A stretch of DNA of 64,000 nucleotides from UBA1847 sp942492205 (GCA_942492205.1 CALODT010000002.1:124001-188000), one strand, 5' to 3'. Counted from the first letter of the stretch, positions 8,692-16,647 are shown. Program-made: numbers and translations. Notes: a model not told the origin generated them from the sequence alone.

Positions 8692-9156
8692 CTAGCTGCC
8701 GCCCGCAAACCCGAGCTGTCGCCAGGCCTCAAAGACGACAACGGCAGCCGCGTTCGATAAATTCAGGCTGCGGTTGCCTTCCTGCATCGGCAAACGCAGA
8801 CGTTGCTCCAACGGCAACCCATCGAGTACGTCCAGCGGCAGGCCGCGCGTCTCGGGCCCGAACAACAGCGCATCGCCTTCCCTGAATGCCGCCTGGTCGT
8901 AGCGGGTTGAGTTCCGCGTGGACAGGGCGAATACCCGCGGCTGTTCGAGCGCTTCGATGCAGACATCCAGTGACGCGTGCGTCTGCACACTCACGAACTC
9001 ACGGTAATCGAGGCCGGCACGCCGCAGTCGCTTCTCGTCCAGCTCGAACCCCAGGGGCTCAATGAGGTGCAGGTTGGCGCCGGTGTTCGCGCACAGGCGA
9101 ATGATGTTGCCGGTGTTCGGCGGAATTTCCGGCTCGTAGAGAATGACTGAGAACAT
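8692..9156 (-). CDS. trmL: tRNA (cytidine/uridine-34 2'-O)-methyltransferase
   Basis: A compact 154-residue SPOUT-class enzyme with MFSVILYEPEIPPNTGNIIR at the N-terminus, LLFGPETRGLP in the middle and the knot-forming LNLSNAAAVVVFEAWRQ at the C-terminus. It methylates the wobble-base ribose of certain leucine tRNAs. The open frame extends upstream to 9387, but the conserved family start is ATG 9156. It converges with gpsA and is divergent from the dihydroorotate dehydrogenase gene. Confidence 0.94.
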   Translation of the reverse strand: MFSVILYEPEIPPNTGNIIRLCANTGANLHLIEPLGFELDEKRLRRAGLDYREFVSVQTHASLDVCIEALEQPRVFALSTRNSTRYDQAAFREGDALLFGPETRGLPLDVLDGLPLEQRLRLPMQEGNRSLNLSNAAAVVVFEAWRQLGFAGGS

Positions 9157-9164
9157 GCACACAC

Positions 9165-9190
9165 TGTAGGAGCCCGGCTCGCGGGCGACA
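9165..9190. repeat. REP-like palindrome (GTAGGAGC family)
   Basis: The sequence TGTAGGAGCCCGGCTCGCGG with its GCGACA tail folds into a GCCCG/CGGGC stem. A related element lies at 59668-59691. It occupies the trmL-pyrD spacer. Similar GTAGGAGC elements occur in many copies in other GC-rich gammaproteobacteria. Confidence 0.55.
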
Positions 9191-9221
9191 AGTCTTAAGT
9201 TTGCTGTAGAATCGCGCACCG

Positions 9222-10151
9222 ATGGCAAAGAATCCTCTACGCACAAAACTCTGCGGCATATCGATGGCGTCGCCGATTGTCCTGCTTTCCGGTTGCGTCG
9301 GGTTTGGCGAGGAATACACGCGCGTCGCCGGCTTCTCGAACAGCGACGTCGGCGCGGTGGTACTGAAAGGCACGACCGGGGACGCACGCCTGGGCAATCC
9401 TCCGCATCGCGTTTACGAAACCCCGGATGGTATGTTGAACGCGATCGGGCTGCAGAATCCGGGGGTCGACCGGGTTGTCGATAACATTCTCCCGGGACTC
9501 GACTTCAGCGAGACGCGCTTTTTCGCCAACGTATCCGGCTCGACAATCGAAGAATACGAGCGGGTTACGCGGCGCTTTGATGACTCCGACATCGACGCGA
9601 TCGAGATCAACATTTCCTGCCCCAACGTCAAGGAGGGCGGCGTCGCGTTCGGCAATGACCCGGAAATGTCGGCGCGTGTCGTGGCCGCCTGTCGTGCCCA
9701 GACATCCAAGCCGATCATCACCAAGCTATCGCCCAACCAGACCGACATCCAGACGAATGCCCGGCTGTGTATCGAGGCCGGCACCGATGGTTTCGCGGTG
9801 ATCAATACGCTCATGGGCATGGCAATCGACAGCGAATCGCGGCGACCTGTCATCGGCAATGTACAGGGCGGACTGTCCGGTCCGGCGATCAAGCCCATCG
9901 CCTTGCTGAAGGTGCACCAGGTCTACGAGGTCGCCGGGCCGCATGATGTGCCAATTATCGGCCAGGGCGGCATCACGACGGTCAAGGATGCGCTTGAGTT
10001 TATTATCGCCGGTGCAACCGCCGTGGGTATCGGTACCGCGCTTTTTTACGACCCGCTCGTGTGCAAGAAGATCAATGCCGGCATCGCTGACTACCTCGGT
10101 CGCCACGAGATGGCATCAGTCGCCGAGCTTGTCGGTACCTTGCAGCGCTGA
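9222..10151 (+). CDS. pyrD: Dihydroorotate dehydrogenase, class 1B-type catalytic subunit
   Basis: 309 residues. The catalytic base is Cys133 in NISCPNVKEGG, the class 1 arrangement (class 2 enzymes use Ser). PIITKLSPNQTDI, VINTLMGMAID, GGLSGPAIKPIALL and IIGQGGI complete the FMN barrel. It oxidises dihydroorotate to orotate in pyrimidine synthesis. It lacks the N-terminal membrane helix of the class 2 enzyme usual in gammaproteobacteria. No pyrK electron-transfer subunit is adjacent, so its acceptor is unknown. A related dihydropyrimidine-type function cannot be excluded. Confidence 0.85.
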   Translation: MAKNPLRTKLCGISMASPIVLLSGCVGFGEEYTRVAGFSNSDVGAVVLKGTTGDARLGNPPHRVYETPDGMLNAIGLQNPGVDRVVDNILPGLDFSETRFFANVSGSTIEEYERVTRRFDDSDIDAIEINISCPNVKEGGVAFGNDPEMSARVVAACRAQTSKPIITKLSPNQTDIQTNARLCIEAGTDGFAVINTLMGMAIDSESRRPVIGNVQGGLSGPAIKPIALLKVHQVYEVAGPHDVPIIGQGGITTVKDALEFIIAGATAVGIGTALFYDPLVCKKINAGIADYLGRHEMASVAELVGTLQR

Positions 10152-10157
10152 AGCGTC

Positions 10158-10634
10158 TTAGCTCTGCGTCTTTCGCGGCGACACGTACATGGTCACGTCG
10201 GCTCGAACGACGTTCTTGCCGTTGGCATCTGTCACAACCACCGGCACTACGATGTCCCGGGCCTCACCTTCGTGGATGTCCGGAATGCTCGCCGAGGCCC
10301 GAATATCCGTTTCCGCCTTGTCGAGATAATGTATCTCCATGCCCCGAGGTATCCAGCGCATCGAGGTCGGCACCGACACCTCGGTCATTGTCCCGGCGAC
10401 AAACTCGCAGAGATTGGCCATCGCAATCGCATGTACGGTACCGATGTGATTGGTGACTGCACGGCGTTTTCGCATACGCGCGACCGCGTGACCCGGCTCG
10501 AGCACCTCGAAAACCGGACGGATCGTCGAGAAATAGGGCGCCCTGAAACAGACGATGCGGGAAAACAGCCAGCGGCCAAAAACCGAGCCGGACAGTTTTC
10601 TCCACGTACGAAGCGCTTGTTGCTGGTTCTTCAT
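10158..10634 (-). CDS. Hotdog-fold protein, DUF4442 (thioesterase-like)
   Basis: 158 residues. The central pattern NHIGTVHAIAMANLCEFVAG and the later RWIPRGMEIHYLDKAETDI match DUF4442 hotdog proteins, relatives of acyl-CoA thioesterases. The substrate is unknown. It converges with the dihydroorotate dehydrogenase gene with only six bases between stops. It reads in the same direction as the acyltransferase gene upstream, from which a 60-base gap separates it. Confidence 0.8.
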   Translation of the reverse strand: MKNQQQALRTWRKLSGSVFGRWLFSRIVCFRAPYFSTIRPVFEVLEPGHAVARMRKRRAVTNHIGTVHAIAMANLCEFVAGTMTEVSVPTSMRWIPRGMEIHYLDKAETDIRASASIPDIHEGEARDIVVPVVVTDANGKNVVRADVTMYVSPRKTQS

Positions 10635-10694
10635 TGGCCGCTCCAGTCCAGTTGTGGCGCCCTTCGACCAGGCGCTTTAGTTATGCGCCTGTGG

Positions 10695-11768
10695 TCATGC
10701 ACCAATAATCATGCGCGACCTCGAGCGGAACAGCTTCTTCAGCAGCCAGCTGAACAGCAGGCTTGAAGCCGTCGCCGCGACCAGGATGATAAGACCGCCG
10801 AGCGCCGCCGTCCACGCATTCGCCAAGCCCTGGGTTGACGCCTGAATGCCGAAGCCCACGGCGTTGACCATGAAGAAGTGCAGGAAATAGATCGCGAACG
10901 CGTAGCTGCCAAGCGTGAACAGCAAGCGCGGCAATGACGCTTCGTGGCGCGCCAGGGCGTGAATCACGAGCCCGGCAATCGACAGCTTTTGCACGTAGAT
11001 CAGCGTCTGGACCTCGGAATAGGAACCCGACGGTTCGTACTCGTTAAGGAACAACAGCAATACCACGGCGCTGCAACCCGTTGCCGCAAGCCATAGCAGC
11101 CAGCGATATTGCTCGAGGAGCTTGGTCGCCGTCCGGTAGTAACTGCCGGCGAGCATGCCGAGCGTGTACGCGCCAAGAAAGTACGTGAAGGTATGTACAC
11201 TGAGAAAGTCGGGCGCCACCGTACGCGATATGACCAGCGGCATGGCGATCAATGCTATTGCCCCCCAGCGCAGGCGCTCGTCACGTATCAGTCGGTCAAC
11301 AATCGGCGTCGCCAGGTACAGCAGCATCAGTATCGGGATGTACCAGAACGGCAGCATGATGGTGCCCTTCAGGAGCCCGGACAAGTAGACATACGCAAAG
11401 TTTGTCGACATGCCTTCCGACTCCAGCCACTGCTTGTACATTGGCCAGAAGGCAGAAACGAAAAACAGGCTGACCACCGCGTACGGCGTTAACACGTTCA
11501 ACAACTTGCTGCGAAAGAACGCCTTCCAGCCTTTGCGATAGAGCACCAGCCCGAACAGCAGTCCCGAGATGAGCGCGAAGTACAGCGTCGAACCGTGGAA
11601 CAGTGTTTCCGCAACGGCGAACACGGCGGTCCTCGATGGCATCGTCGCGAAGTCTCCGGCAAACAACAGCCACGACCACGAGTGTGCGGCAACGATCGTC
11701 AGGATCGCGAAGCCCCTGAACGCATGCAGGTGCGGGATGAAGTTCCTGGGGGTGGCTGGATTTGTCAT
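10695..11768 (-). CDS. Membrane acyltransferase family 3 protein
   Basis: 357 residues with about ten predicted membrane helices. The N-terminal HLHAFRGFAILTIVAAHSW contains the Arg and His typical of acyltransferase-3 enzymes. These proteins transfer acyl groups such as acetyl or succinyl to sugars or lipids at the inner membrane. The acceptor cannot be told from the sequence, and neighbours do not form a polysaccharide locus. Its stop lies 60 bases from the DUF4442 gene and its start is 27 bases from the end of ntrC. Confidence 0.85.
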   Translation of the reverse strand: MTNPATPRNFIPHLHAFRGFAILTIVAAHSWSWLLFAGDFATMPSRTAVFAVAETLFHGSTLYFALISGLLFGLVLYRKGWKAFFRSKLLNVLTPYAVVSLFFVSAFWPMYKQWLESEGMSTNFAYVYLSGLLKGTIMLPFWYIPILMLLYLATPIVDRLIRDERLRWGAIALIAMPLVISRTVAPDFLSVHTFTYFLGAYTLGMLAGSYYRTATKLLEQYRWLLWLAATGCSAVVLLLFLNEYEPSGSYSEVQTLIYVQKLSIAGLVIHALARHEASLPRLLFTLGSYAFAIYFLHFFMVNAVGFGIQASTQGLANAWTAALGGLIILVAATASSLLFSWLLKKLFRSRSRMIIGA

Positions 11769-11794
11769 ACGTCCTGGCGCATGACGGGCCGTAT

Positions 11795-13198
11795 CTAGTC
11801 GAGCCGTAACGCCTTCATTTTTCTCGCCAAGGTGTTGCGGCCCCAGCCTAGTAGTTTCGCCGCTTCCTGTCGATGGCCGTTGGTCTGCGACATCGCCGTC
11901 TCAATCAGCGTCTTCTCGAACTCTGGCAACGCGGTGTCGAGCAAAGGCGCGTCGCTATTGTGCAGCTGGCGCTCTGCCCAGGTCGCCAGCACCCCCGTCC
12001 ACTCCTTGGCGGCGCTCTTCGGCGATTCGCTGCCGCCCAGGTCGCTCGGTATGTCGGCCGCCGAAATGACACCGCCTGGGGCCGTTACTGTCAGTCGCCG
12101 CGTGGCATTCACGAGCTGCCTCACGTTGCCGGGCCAGGAAAAAGCCTGCAAGGTCGCCACCGCCTCCTCGTCCAGCGTCTTTGCTGTCGCGCCAAGCTCC
12201 TCGGCCGCCTCGGCCAGGTAGTGACGAAGCAGGATGGGGATGTCGTCGCGCCGCTGCCGCAGCGGCGGCGTATTGATGCGAATGACATTGAGGCGGTGAT
12301 ACAGGTCTTCGCGAAAGCGCGACTCTTTGACGGCCCGGGCAAGGTCCTGGTTGGTGGCGGCGATTACCCGGACATCCACCTTGATCGGCGTTTGCCCGCC
12401 AACGCGATAGAACTCGCTTTCGGCGAGGACACGCAGCAGCCGGGTTTGCAGTGCGGGTGACATGTCGCCGATCTCGTCGAGAAACAGTGTGCCGCCATCT
12501 GCCTGCTCGAAGCGGCCGATACGGCGGGAGTCCGCCCCGGTGAAGGCGCCTTTTTCATGGCCGAAGAGCTCCGACTCGAGCAGCTCCGAGGCGATCGCCG
12601 AGGTATTCAATGCGACGAATGTCTTGTTGGCCCTGGGACTGTGCTCGTGCAATGCACGAGCGACGAGCTCCTTGCCGGTACCCGACTCGCCCGTAATGAG
12701 CACCGTCATGCTGGAGCCGGCCAACCGTCCGATAGATCGAAAGACTTCCTGCATCGCCGGCGCCTGCCCGATCATCGAGGCGATGGCGTCCGTCGGCTCT
12801 TGCGGCTCTGCTGCGGCCTGTTTGCCGTTTGCCCGCGCCGCCTTGCGCACCAGGCTAACGGCCTCATCGATATCGAACGGTTTTGGCAGGTACTCGAACG
12901 CGCCGCCTTTATAGGCGGCGACCGCGTTCTCGAGGTCGGAATGCGCCGTGATGACAATGATTGGCAGGTCGGGCAAGGACCCACGCAATCGCTCGAGCAG
13001 CGCTATTCCGCTCATTCCGGGCATGCGAACGTCGGTGATCAGGACATCGGGCACATCCTCGTCGATAGCGTCGAGCAGATGCTCGGCGCGCTCGAACGAG
13101 CGTGTTTCGATGTCGGCCTGTTTGAGCGCCTTCTCCAGCACCCACCGCACTGACGGATCGTCATCCACGATCCATGTGCGCAGCGATTGCTTATCCAT
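11795..13198 (-). CDS. ntrC: Nitrogen regulation response regulator NtrC (NR(I))
   Basis: 467 residues from ATG 13198. A receiver domain with phospho-acceptor Asp56 (VLITDVRMPG) is followed by an AAA+ domain with Walker A GESGTGKE (170-177), the sigma-54 contact loop GAFTGA (217-222) and FLDEIGDMSP. The C-terminal Fis-type helix-turn-helix is GHRQEAAKLLGWGRNTLARK. Phosphorylated NtrC activates sigma-54 promoters under nitrogen limitation. It overlaps ntrB by eight bases. Its probable binding sites lie upstream of glnA at 16470-16547. Confidence 0.96.
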   Translation of the reverse strand: MDKQSLRTWIVDDDPSVRWVLEKALKQADIETRSFERAEHLLDAIDEDVPDVLITDVRMPGMSGIALLERLRGSLPDLPIIVITAHSDLENAVAAYKGGAFEYLPKPFDIDEAVSLVRKAARANGKQAAAEPQEPTDAIASMIGQAPAMQEVFRSIGRLAGSSMTVLITGESGTGKELVARALHEHSPRANKTFVALNTSAIASELLESELFGHEKGAFTGADSRRIGRFEQADGGTLFLDEIGDMSPALQTRLLRVLAESEFYRVGGQTPIKVDVRVIAATNQDLARAVKESRFREDLYHRLNVIRINTPPLRQRRDDIPILLRHYLAEAAEELGATAKTLDEEAVATLQAFSWPGNVRQLVNATRRLTVTAPGGVISAADIPSDLGGSESPKSAAKEWTGVLATWAERQLHNSDAPLLDTALPEFEKTLIETAMSQTNGHRQEAAKLLGWGRNTLARKMKALRLD

Positions 13199-14225
13199 CC
13201 ACCTTCTCCACGTTCGGCTCAAGGGGGATGCGAACATAGAACACGGTTCTGCCGGGCCGGCTGTCGAATTCGATCAGACCGTCGTGGCGACTCAGCAACT
13301 CCTGTGCGGCCGGAAGCCCGAGGCCGGTGCCCTCGGGGCGGCTGGTAACCAGCGGATAAAAGACAGAGTCCTGCATGTCGAAGGGTATTCCCGGGCCGTC
13401 GTCTTCTATTTCGACCGACGCAATAACCCGGTGCCTGGTGTCGCCAATCGTGTAATTCGTTTTTGCGCGGCTGCGCAGCGTCAACGTACCCTGTCCCTCG
13501 AGCGCCGCGAACGCGTTGCGAATCAGGTTCAGGAACGCCTGGATCATCTGGTCGCGATCCAGGTTCAGGTCCGGCAGCCCGGGATCGTATTCGCGACGGA
13601 TCTTTAGCTTGCGTTCGTTTTCCGCCTCGACAATCCGGACGACGTACTCGAGTAACTCATGAATGTTGACAGGCTGCTTGTTGGGCGGTCCGCCGGGGCC
13701 AAGGAGCGTATCGACGAGTGCGGCCAGGCGATCGGTTTCGCTGATCACGACGTCTGTGTATTCATGCAGTGACTCGTCATCGAGCTGGCGCTCCAGCAGT
13801 TGCGCCGCGCCGCGAATACCGCCGAGCGGGTTCTTGATCTCATGCGCAAGCTGGCGAATCATCTGTCGGCCCGCTCCATGCTGAATCAACAGCGCGTTCT
13901 CGCGACTGATCTGCGAGCGCCGGGTGACGTCCGTGAGTTCGACGAGAATGCTGGCATCATTCGTCGTGATCGGGGAGACGCGGCAGTCGACCGTCCGCTC
14001 ATGAGCGTGTACCTCGTTCGGTGACAGCCGCATTTCGTTTGCGTAGTGATTGCCAGTGGCAAGTACGCGACTCAGGATGTCGCGCATTTCCGGCTCGTCG
14101 TCAACCAGGCGCAACAGGGACTTGCCGTGTGCGCGCTGCTCGCTGATACCGAGAATATTCTCGGCCGCCGGGTTCATGCCAACGATAAGGAGTTTGTCGT
14201 CGAGCAAGACGATGCCGGCGCTCAA
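13191..14225 (-). CDS. ntrB: Nitrogen regulation sensor kinase NtrB (NR(II))
   Basis: A PAS domain (GIVLLDDKLLIVGMNPAAENIL) precedes the dimerisation/phosphoacceptor helix with the active His in LAHEIKNPLGGIRGAAQLL. The ATP-binding domain carries an N box (NLIRNAFAAL), VEIEDDGPGIP and GTGLGLPAAQEL. It phosphorylates and dephosphorylates NtrC under PII control. Start is uncertain: alignment with the E. coli protein from memory puts it about 10-15 codons before TTG 14225. No ATG, GTG or TTG exists in frame between that TTG and the DUF4124 stop at 14297, so 14225 is only the first permitted codon. Confidence 0.93.
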   Translation of the reverse strand: MSAGIVLLDDKLLIVGMNPAAENILGISEQRAHGKSLLRLVDDEPEMRDILSRVLATGNHYANEMRLSPNEVHAHERTVDCRVSPITTNDASILVELTDVTRRSQISRENALLIQHGAGRQMIRQLAHEIKNPLGGIRGAAQLLERQLDDESLHEYTDVVISETDRLAALVDTLLGPGGPPNKQPVNIHELLEYVVRIVEAENERKLKIRREYDPGLPDLNLDRDQMIQAFLNLIRNAFAALEGQGTLTLRSRAKTNYTIGDTRHRVIASVEIEDDGPGIPFDMQDSVFYPLVTSRPEGTGLGLPAAQELLSRHDGLIEFDSRPGRTVFYVRIPLEPNVEKVDG

Positions 14226-14296
14226 GGCGTCGAGAATGGCGATTGCGTTGTCGCCAAGTGTCCCGTCGCTACCGGAACCTCGGCCGCGGTGGGGGC

Positions 14297-14827
14297 TTAG
14301 CGGGGCCGGACGATCGACGTCTGTTGCACGTAGAACCGGTTCGGCAGGCTGCGGATCTGGAGTTCGCCCGTTTCGTCGACGACCTCCGCCTGTAGGTTGT
14401 GAACGCCCCGATACACTTCCTCTATCTGGAAGCTCGTCCCCGGGACATCCCTCGGCGTACCGTCGAAATAGACGCGCACCTGGTGCCCGGGTTGCAGCGC
14501 CGGCTGCAACGCCAACGATACGCTCAGGACGCCGTCGATGTTCCATAGGGTCTCTTCGGCTGACGGAGCCATGACTTCGAGGCTCTCGTATCGGAACGGC
14601 TGCTCGGGCGCAGCATCGTCATTGGCCGTTGCGGTGCTTCGCGCAGCAGCCTGTGCAGGCGCCCTGCGGTTGCCCTGGGACTCCGGCAGGTTAATGACTT
14701 TCGCGCCGGGCTCAGGCCGGTCGGAATAGTGCACGACGCCGTCTTCATCGGTCCAGGTGTAGGCCTGCGCCAGCGCACCTTGAGCGGCGAGCAGTGCCAG
14801 GAGCATGAAAATCGGTCGAAGTCGCAT
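14297..14827 (-). CDS. DUF4124 domain periplasmic protein
   Basis: 176 residues. Signal peptide (PIFMLLALLAAQGALA) followed at once by the DUF4124 signature AYTWTDEDGVVHYSDRPEPG. The C-terminal half resembles a beta-sandwich with YFDGTPRDVPGTSFQIEEVY and could be a carbohydrate- or peptidoglycan-associated fold. Function is unknown. Its position between glnA and ntrB on the same strand is shared with several gammaproteobacteria, so readthrough from glnA may bring it under nitrogen control. Confidence 0.88.
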   Translation of the reverse strand: MRLRPIFMLLALLAAQGALAQAYTWTDEDGVVHYSDRPEPGAKVINLPESQGNRRAPAQAAARSTATANDDAAPEQPFRYESLEVMAPSAEETLWNIDGVLSVSLALQPALQPGHQVRVYFDGTPRDVPGTSFQIEEVYRGVHNLQAEVVDETGELQIRSLPNRFYVQQTSIVRPR

Positions 14828-14867
14828 TTGTTGAGCATAGCAGCGTCAAGCTTGTAGGGGGTAGTGG

Positions 14868-14890
14868 CCGGGCGGCAAAATGCCGCCCGG
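14868..14890 (-). terminator. Strong hairpin downstream of glnA
   Basis: A perfect 10-bp stem (CCGGGCGGCA/TGCCGCCCGG) with a 3-base loop lies 20 bases after the glnA stop. The minus-strand side has no T-run, so it may be a partial terminator or an RNA-stabilising stem between glnA and the DUF4124-ntrBC genes. Confidence 0.5.
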
Positions 14891-14909
14891 TTCACACTTT
14901 TTGGCCTTT

Positions 14910-16319
14910 TTACAGGCTGTAGTACATGTCGAATTCCGAGGGATGGGTTGTCATTCTGAGACGAGTGACGTCATTCATCTTCAGATCGATGTACGCATCG
15001 ATCAGGTCATCGCTGAAGACCCCGCCAGCTTTGAGGAATTCGCGGTCCCCATCGAGCGCGGCAAGCGCCTCATCCAGCGAGAACGCAACCAGTTTCAGCG
15101 CTTTCTCTTCCTCGGGCGGCAGGTCATACAGGTCCTTGTCCATCGCATCGCCCGGGTGGATCTTGTTAACGATGCCGTCGATGCCGGCCATCATCAGCGA
15201 TGCGAAAGCAAGGTACGGGTTAGCCATCGAGTCCGGGAAGCGCACCTCGATACGACGACCCTTCGGATTCGCAATGAACGGGATTCGAATGGATGCCGAG
15301 CGGTTGCGCGCAGAGTAGGCAAGAATCGTCGGTGCTTCGAAGCCGGGCACGAGGCGCTTGTAGCTGTTGGTGGCCGGGTTCGTGAAGGCGTTGATCGCCT
15401 TTGCGTGCTTGATGACGCCGCCGATGTAGTACAGCGCCGTCTCCGACAGGCCGCCATAGCCGTCGCCGGAAAACAGGTTTTTGCCGTCCTTGAACAACGA
15501 CTGGTGTACATGCATACCGTTACCGTTGTCGCCAACCAGCGGCTTGGGCATGAACGTCGCCGTCTTGCCGTAGGCGTGGGCAACGTTGTGCACGGCGTAT
15601 TTCATGATCTGGACTTCGTCCGCCTTGCGTACCAGCGTGTTGAATTTCGTGCCTATTTCACACTGACCGGCCGTTGCGACCTCGTGGTGATGAACCTCTG
15701 TTACAACGCCCAGCTCCTCGATAGCCAGACACATGGCCGAGCGGATGTCGTGCAGCGAGTCAACCGGCGGCACCGGGAAGTAGCCACCCTTCACGCCCGG
15801 TCGATGCCCGGTATTGCCCTCTTCGGTCTGTTTGCCCGAAGACCAGGACGCCTCATCGGAGGTGATCGCGTAGAAGGCGCCCGAAATGTCGTCGTTCCAG
15901 CAGACGCTATCAAAGACGAAGAACTCGTTTTCCGGCCCGAAGTAAGCCGCATCGGCAACGCCTGTCGACGCGAGATACGCCTCGGCGCGATTCGCCAGCG
16001 AACGAGGGCAGCGATCATAGCCCTGCATGGTTGCGGGCTCGACGACACTGCAACGCAGGTTTAGCGTCGCCTCATCCGGGAAAATATCGACGACGGCGGA
16101 AGCCGGGTCCGGCATCAGGATCATGTCGGATTCGTTGATGCCCTTCCAACCGGAAATCGAAGACCCGTCGAACATCTTGCCGTCTTCAAACAGGTCATCG
16201 TCGATTGTGTGGGCGGGAACCGTTACGTGTTGTTCTTTGCCGATCGTATCGGTGAAGCGAAAATCGACGAACTTGACGTCTGCCTCTTTGATCAGGGCTT
16301 GTACCTCTGCGGGCGTCAT
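14910..16319 (-). CDS. glnA: Glutamine synthetase type I
   Basis: 469 residues, the usual length. It makes glutamine from glutamate, ammonia and ATP as a cytoplasmic dodecamer. Visible signatures are DGSSISGWKGI, the ATP-binding KPLVGDNGNGMHVHQSLFKD, and the adenylylation loop DLYDLPPEE with Tyr398, marking it as the GlnE-regulated beta subtype. Its upstream region carries a sigma-54 promoter and three NtrC sites, and ntrBC lie downstream on the same strand, so nitrogen-responsive control is very likely. Confidence 0.98.
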   Translation of the reverse strand: MTPAEVQALIKEADVKFVDFRFTDTIGKEQHVTVPAHTIDDDLFEDGKMFDGSSISGWKGINESDMILMPDPASAVVDIFPDEATLNLRCSVVEPATMQGYDRCPRSLANRAEAYLASTGVADAAYFGPENEFFVFDSVCWNDDISGAFYAITSDEASWSSGKQTEEGNTGHRPGVKGGYFPVPPVDSLHDIRSAMCLAIEELGVVTEVHHHEVATAGQCEIGTKFNTLVRKADEVQIMKYAVHNVAHAYGKTATFMPKPLVGDNGNGMHVHQSLFKDGKNLFSGDGYGGLSETALYYIGGVIKHAKAINAFTNPATNSYKRLVPGFEAPTILAYSARNRSASIRIPFIANPKGRRIEVRFPDSMANPYLAFASLMMAGIDGIVNKIHPGDAMDKDLYDLPPEEEKALKLVAFSLDEALAALDGDREFLKAGGVFSDDLIDAYIDLKMNDVTRLRMTTHPSEFDMYYSL

Positions 16320-16356
16320 GAATCTTTCCTCCGGTGTTCTTGATGCGCGTGTGAAA

Positions 16357-16375
16357 GGGCCGCGCCGTGCGGCCC
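16357..16375 (-). promoter_or_regulatory. Hairpin at the 5' end of the glnA mRNA
   Basis: A perfect 7-bp stem (GGGCCGC/GCGGCCC, 5-base loop) begins about six bases after the start point predicted from the sigma-54 promoter, and a short T-run follows. It may protect the mRNA 5' end or act as a weak attenuator. Confidence 0.45.
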
Positions 16376-16391
16376 GCTAGCTCATTGGGAT

Positions 16392-16407
16392 TGCAGTATC
16401 TGTGCCA
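16392..16407 (-). promoter_or_regulatory. Sigma-54 (RpoN) promoter of glnA
   Basis: Minus-strand TGGCAC-AGATA-CTGCA matches the -24/-12 consensus TGGCAC-N5-TTGCA with one mismatch, and the spacing is exact. Transcription would start near 16381, giving a leader of about 62 bases before the glnA ATG. Confidence 0.88.
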
Positions 16408-16417
16408 AATTGGTGCT
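16401..16417. promoter_or_regulatory. Weak NtrC-like dyad overlapping the sigma-54 promoter
   Basis: TGTGCCAAATTGGTGCT partly fits the NtrC dyad but overlaps the -24 element. It could be a low-affinity site or a chance result of the promoter sequence. Confidence 0.3.
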
Positions 16418-16469
16418 TAGCCTAAGCCGCTGTTTTTGTTGCCTCTTTTGATCGCGCCGGGCGCCTTTA

Positions 16470-16486
16470 CGCACCAATATTGTGCA
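16470..16486. promoter_or_regulatory. NtrC-binding site 1
   Basis: CGCACCAATATTGTGCA fits the 17-bp NtrC dyad (GCACC-N5-GGTGC) with one arm mismatch. Its centre is about 97 bases upstream of the predicted glnA start point. Confidence 0.85.
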
Positions 16487-16500
16487 AACCAGCATCCAGC

Positions 16501-16517
16501 CGCACCATTATAGTGCA
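16501..16517. promoter_or_regulatory. NtrC-binding site 2
   Basis: CGCACCATTATAGTGCA differs from the strong E. coli glnA enhancer site (TGCACCATTATGGTGCA, from memory) at two positions. Its centre is 31 bp from site 1, three helical turns, as expected for cooperative binding. Confidence 0.87.
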
Positions 16518-16530
16518 AGGCTCTCGCTGC

Positions 16531-16547
16531 CGCACCCTATTGGGGCG
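16531..16547. promoter_or_regulatory. NtrC-binding site 3, weaker
   Basis: CGCACCCTATTGGGGCG keeps the left arm and part of the right. Its centre is 30 bp from site 2, continuing the three-turn phasing. Confidence 0.6.
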
Positions 16548-16577
16548 CAATGGCTGACTCGCGATTCTGCCGGCTTC

Positions 16578-16602
16578 AAAAAGGGCCTCCAATGCGAGGC
16601 CC
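16578..16602 (-). terminator. Intrinsic terminator facing glnA
   Basis: On the minus strand, a perfect 7-bp GC stem (GGGCCTC/GAGGCCC, 6-base loop) is followed by TTTTTG. No minus-strand gene lies upstream of it, so it either insulates the glnA enhancer from antisense transcripts entering from glyQ or ends a small unannotated RNA. Confidence 0.5.
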
Positions 16603-16647
16603 CGAGCCGTTATACTTCGCGCGTTTCCGCCACCGCGACACGCCTCA

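Noticed and set aside
14226..14546. Long N-terminal extension of ntrB through the DUF4124 gene
   Set aside because: The extension is arginine/proline-rich and lies in another frame of a real gene with a signal peptide and DUF4124 signature.
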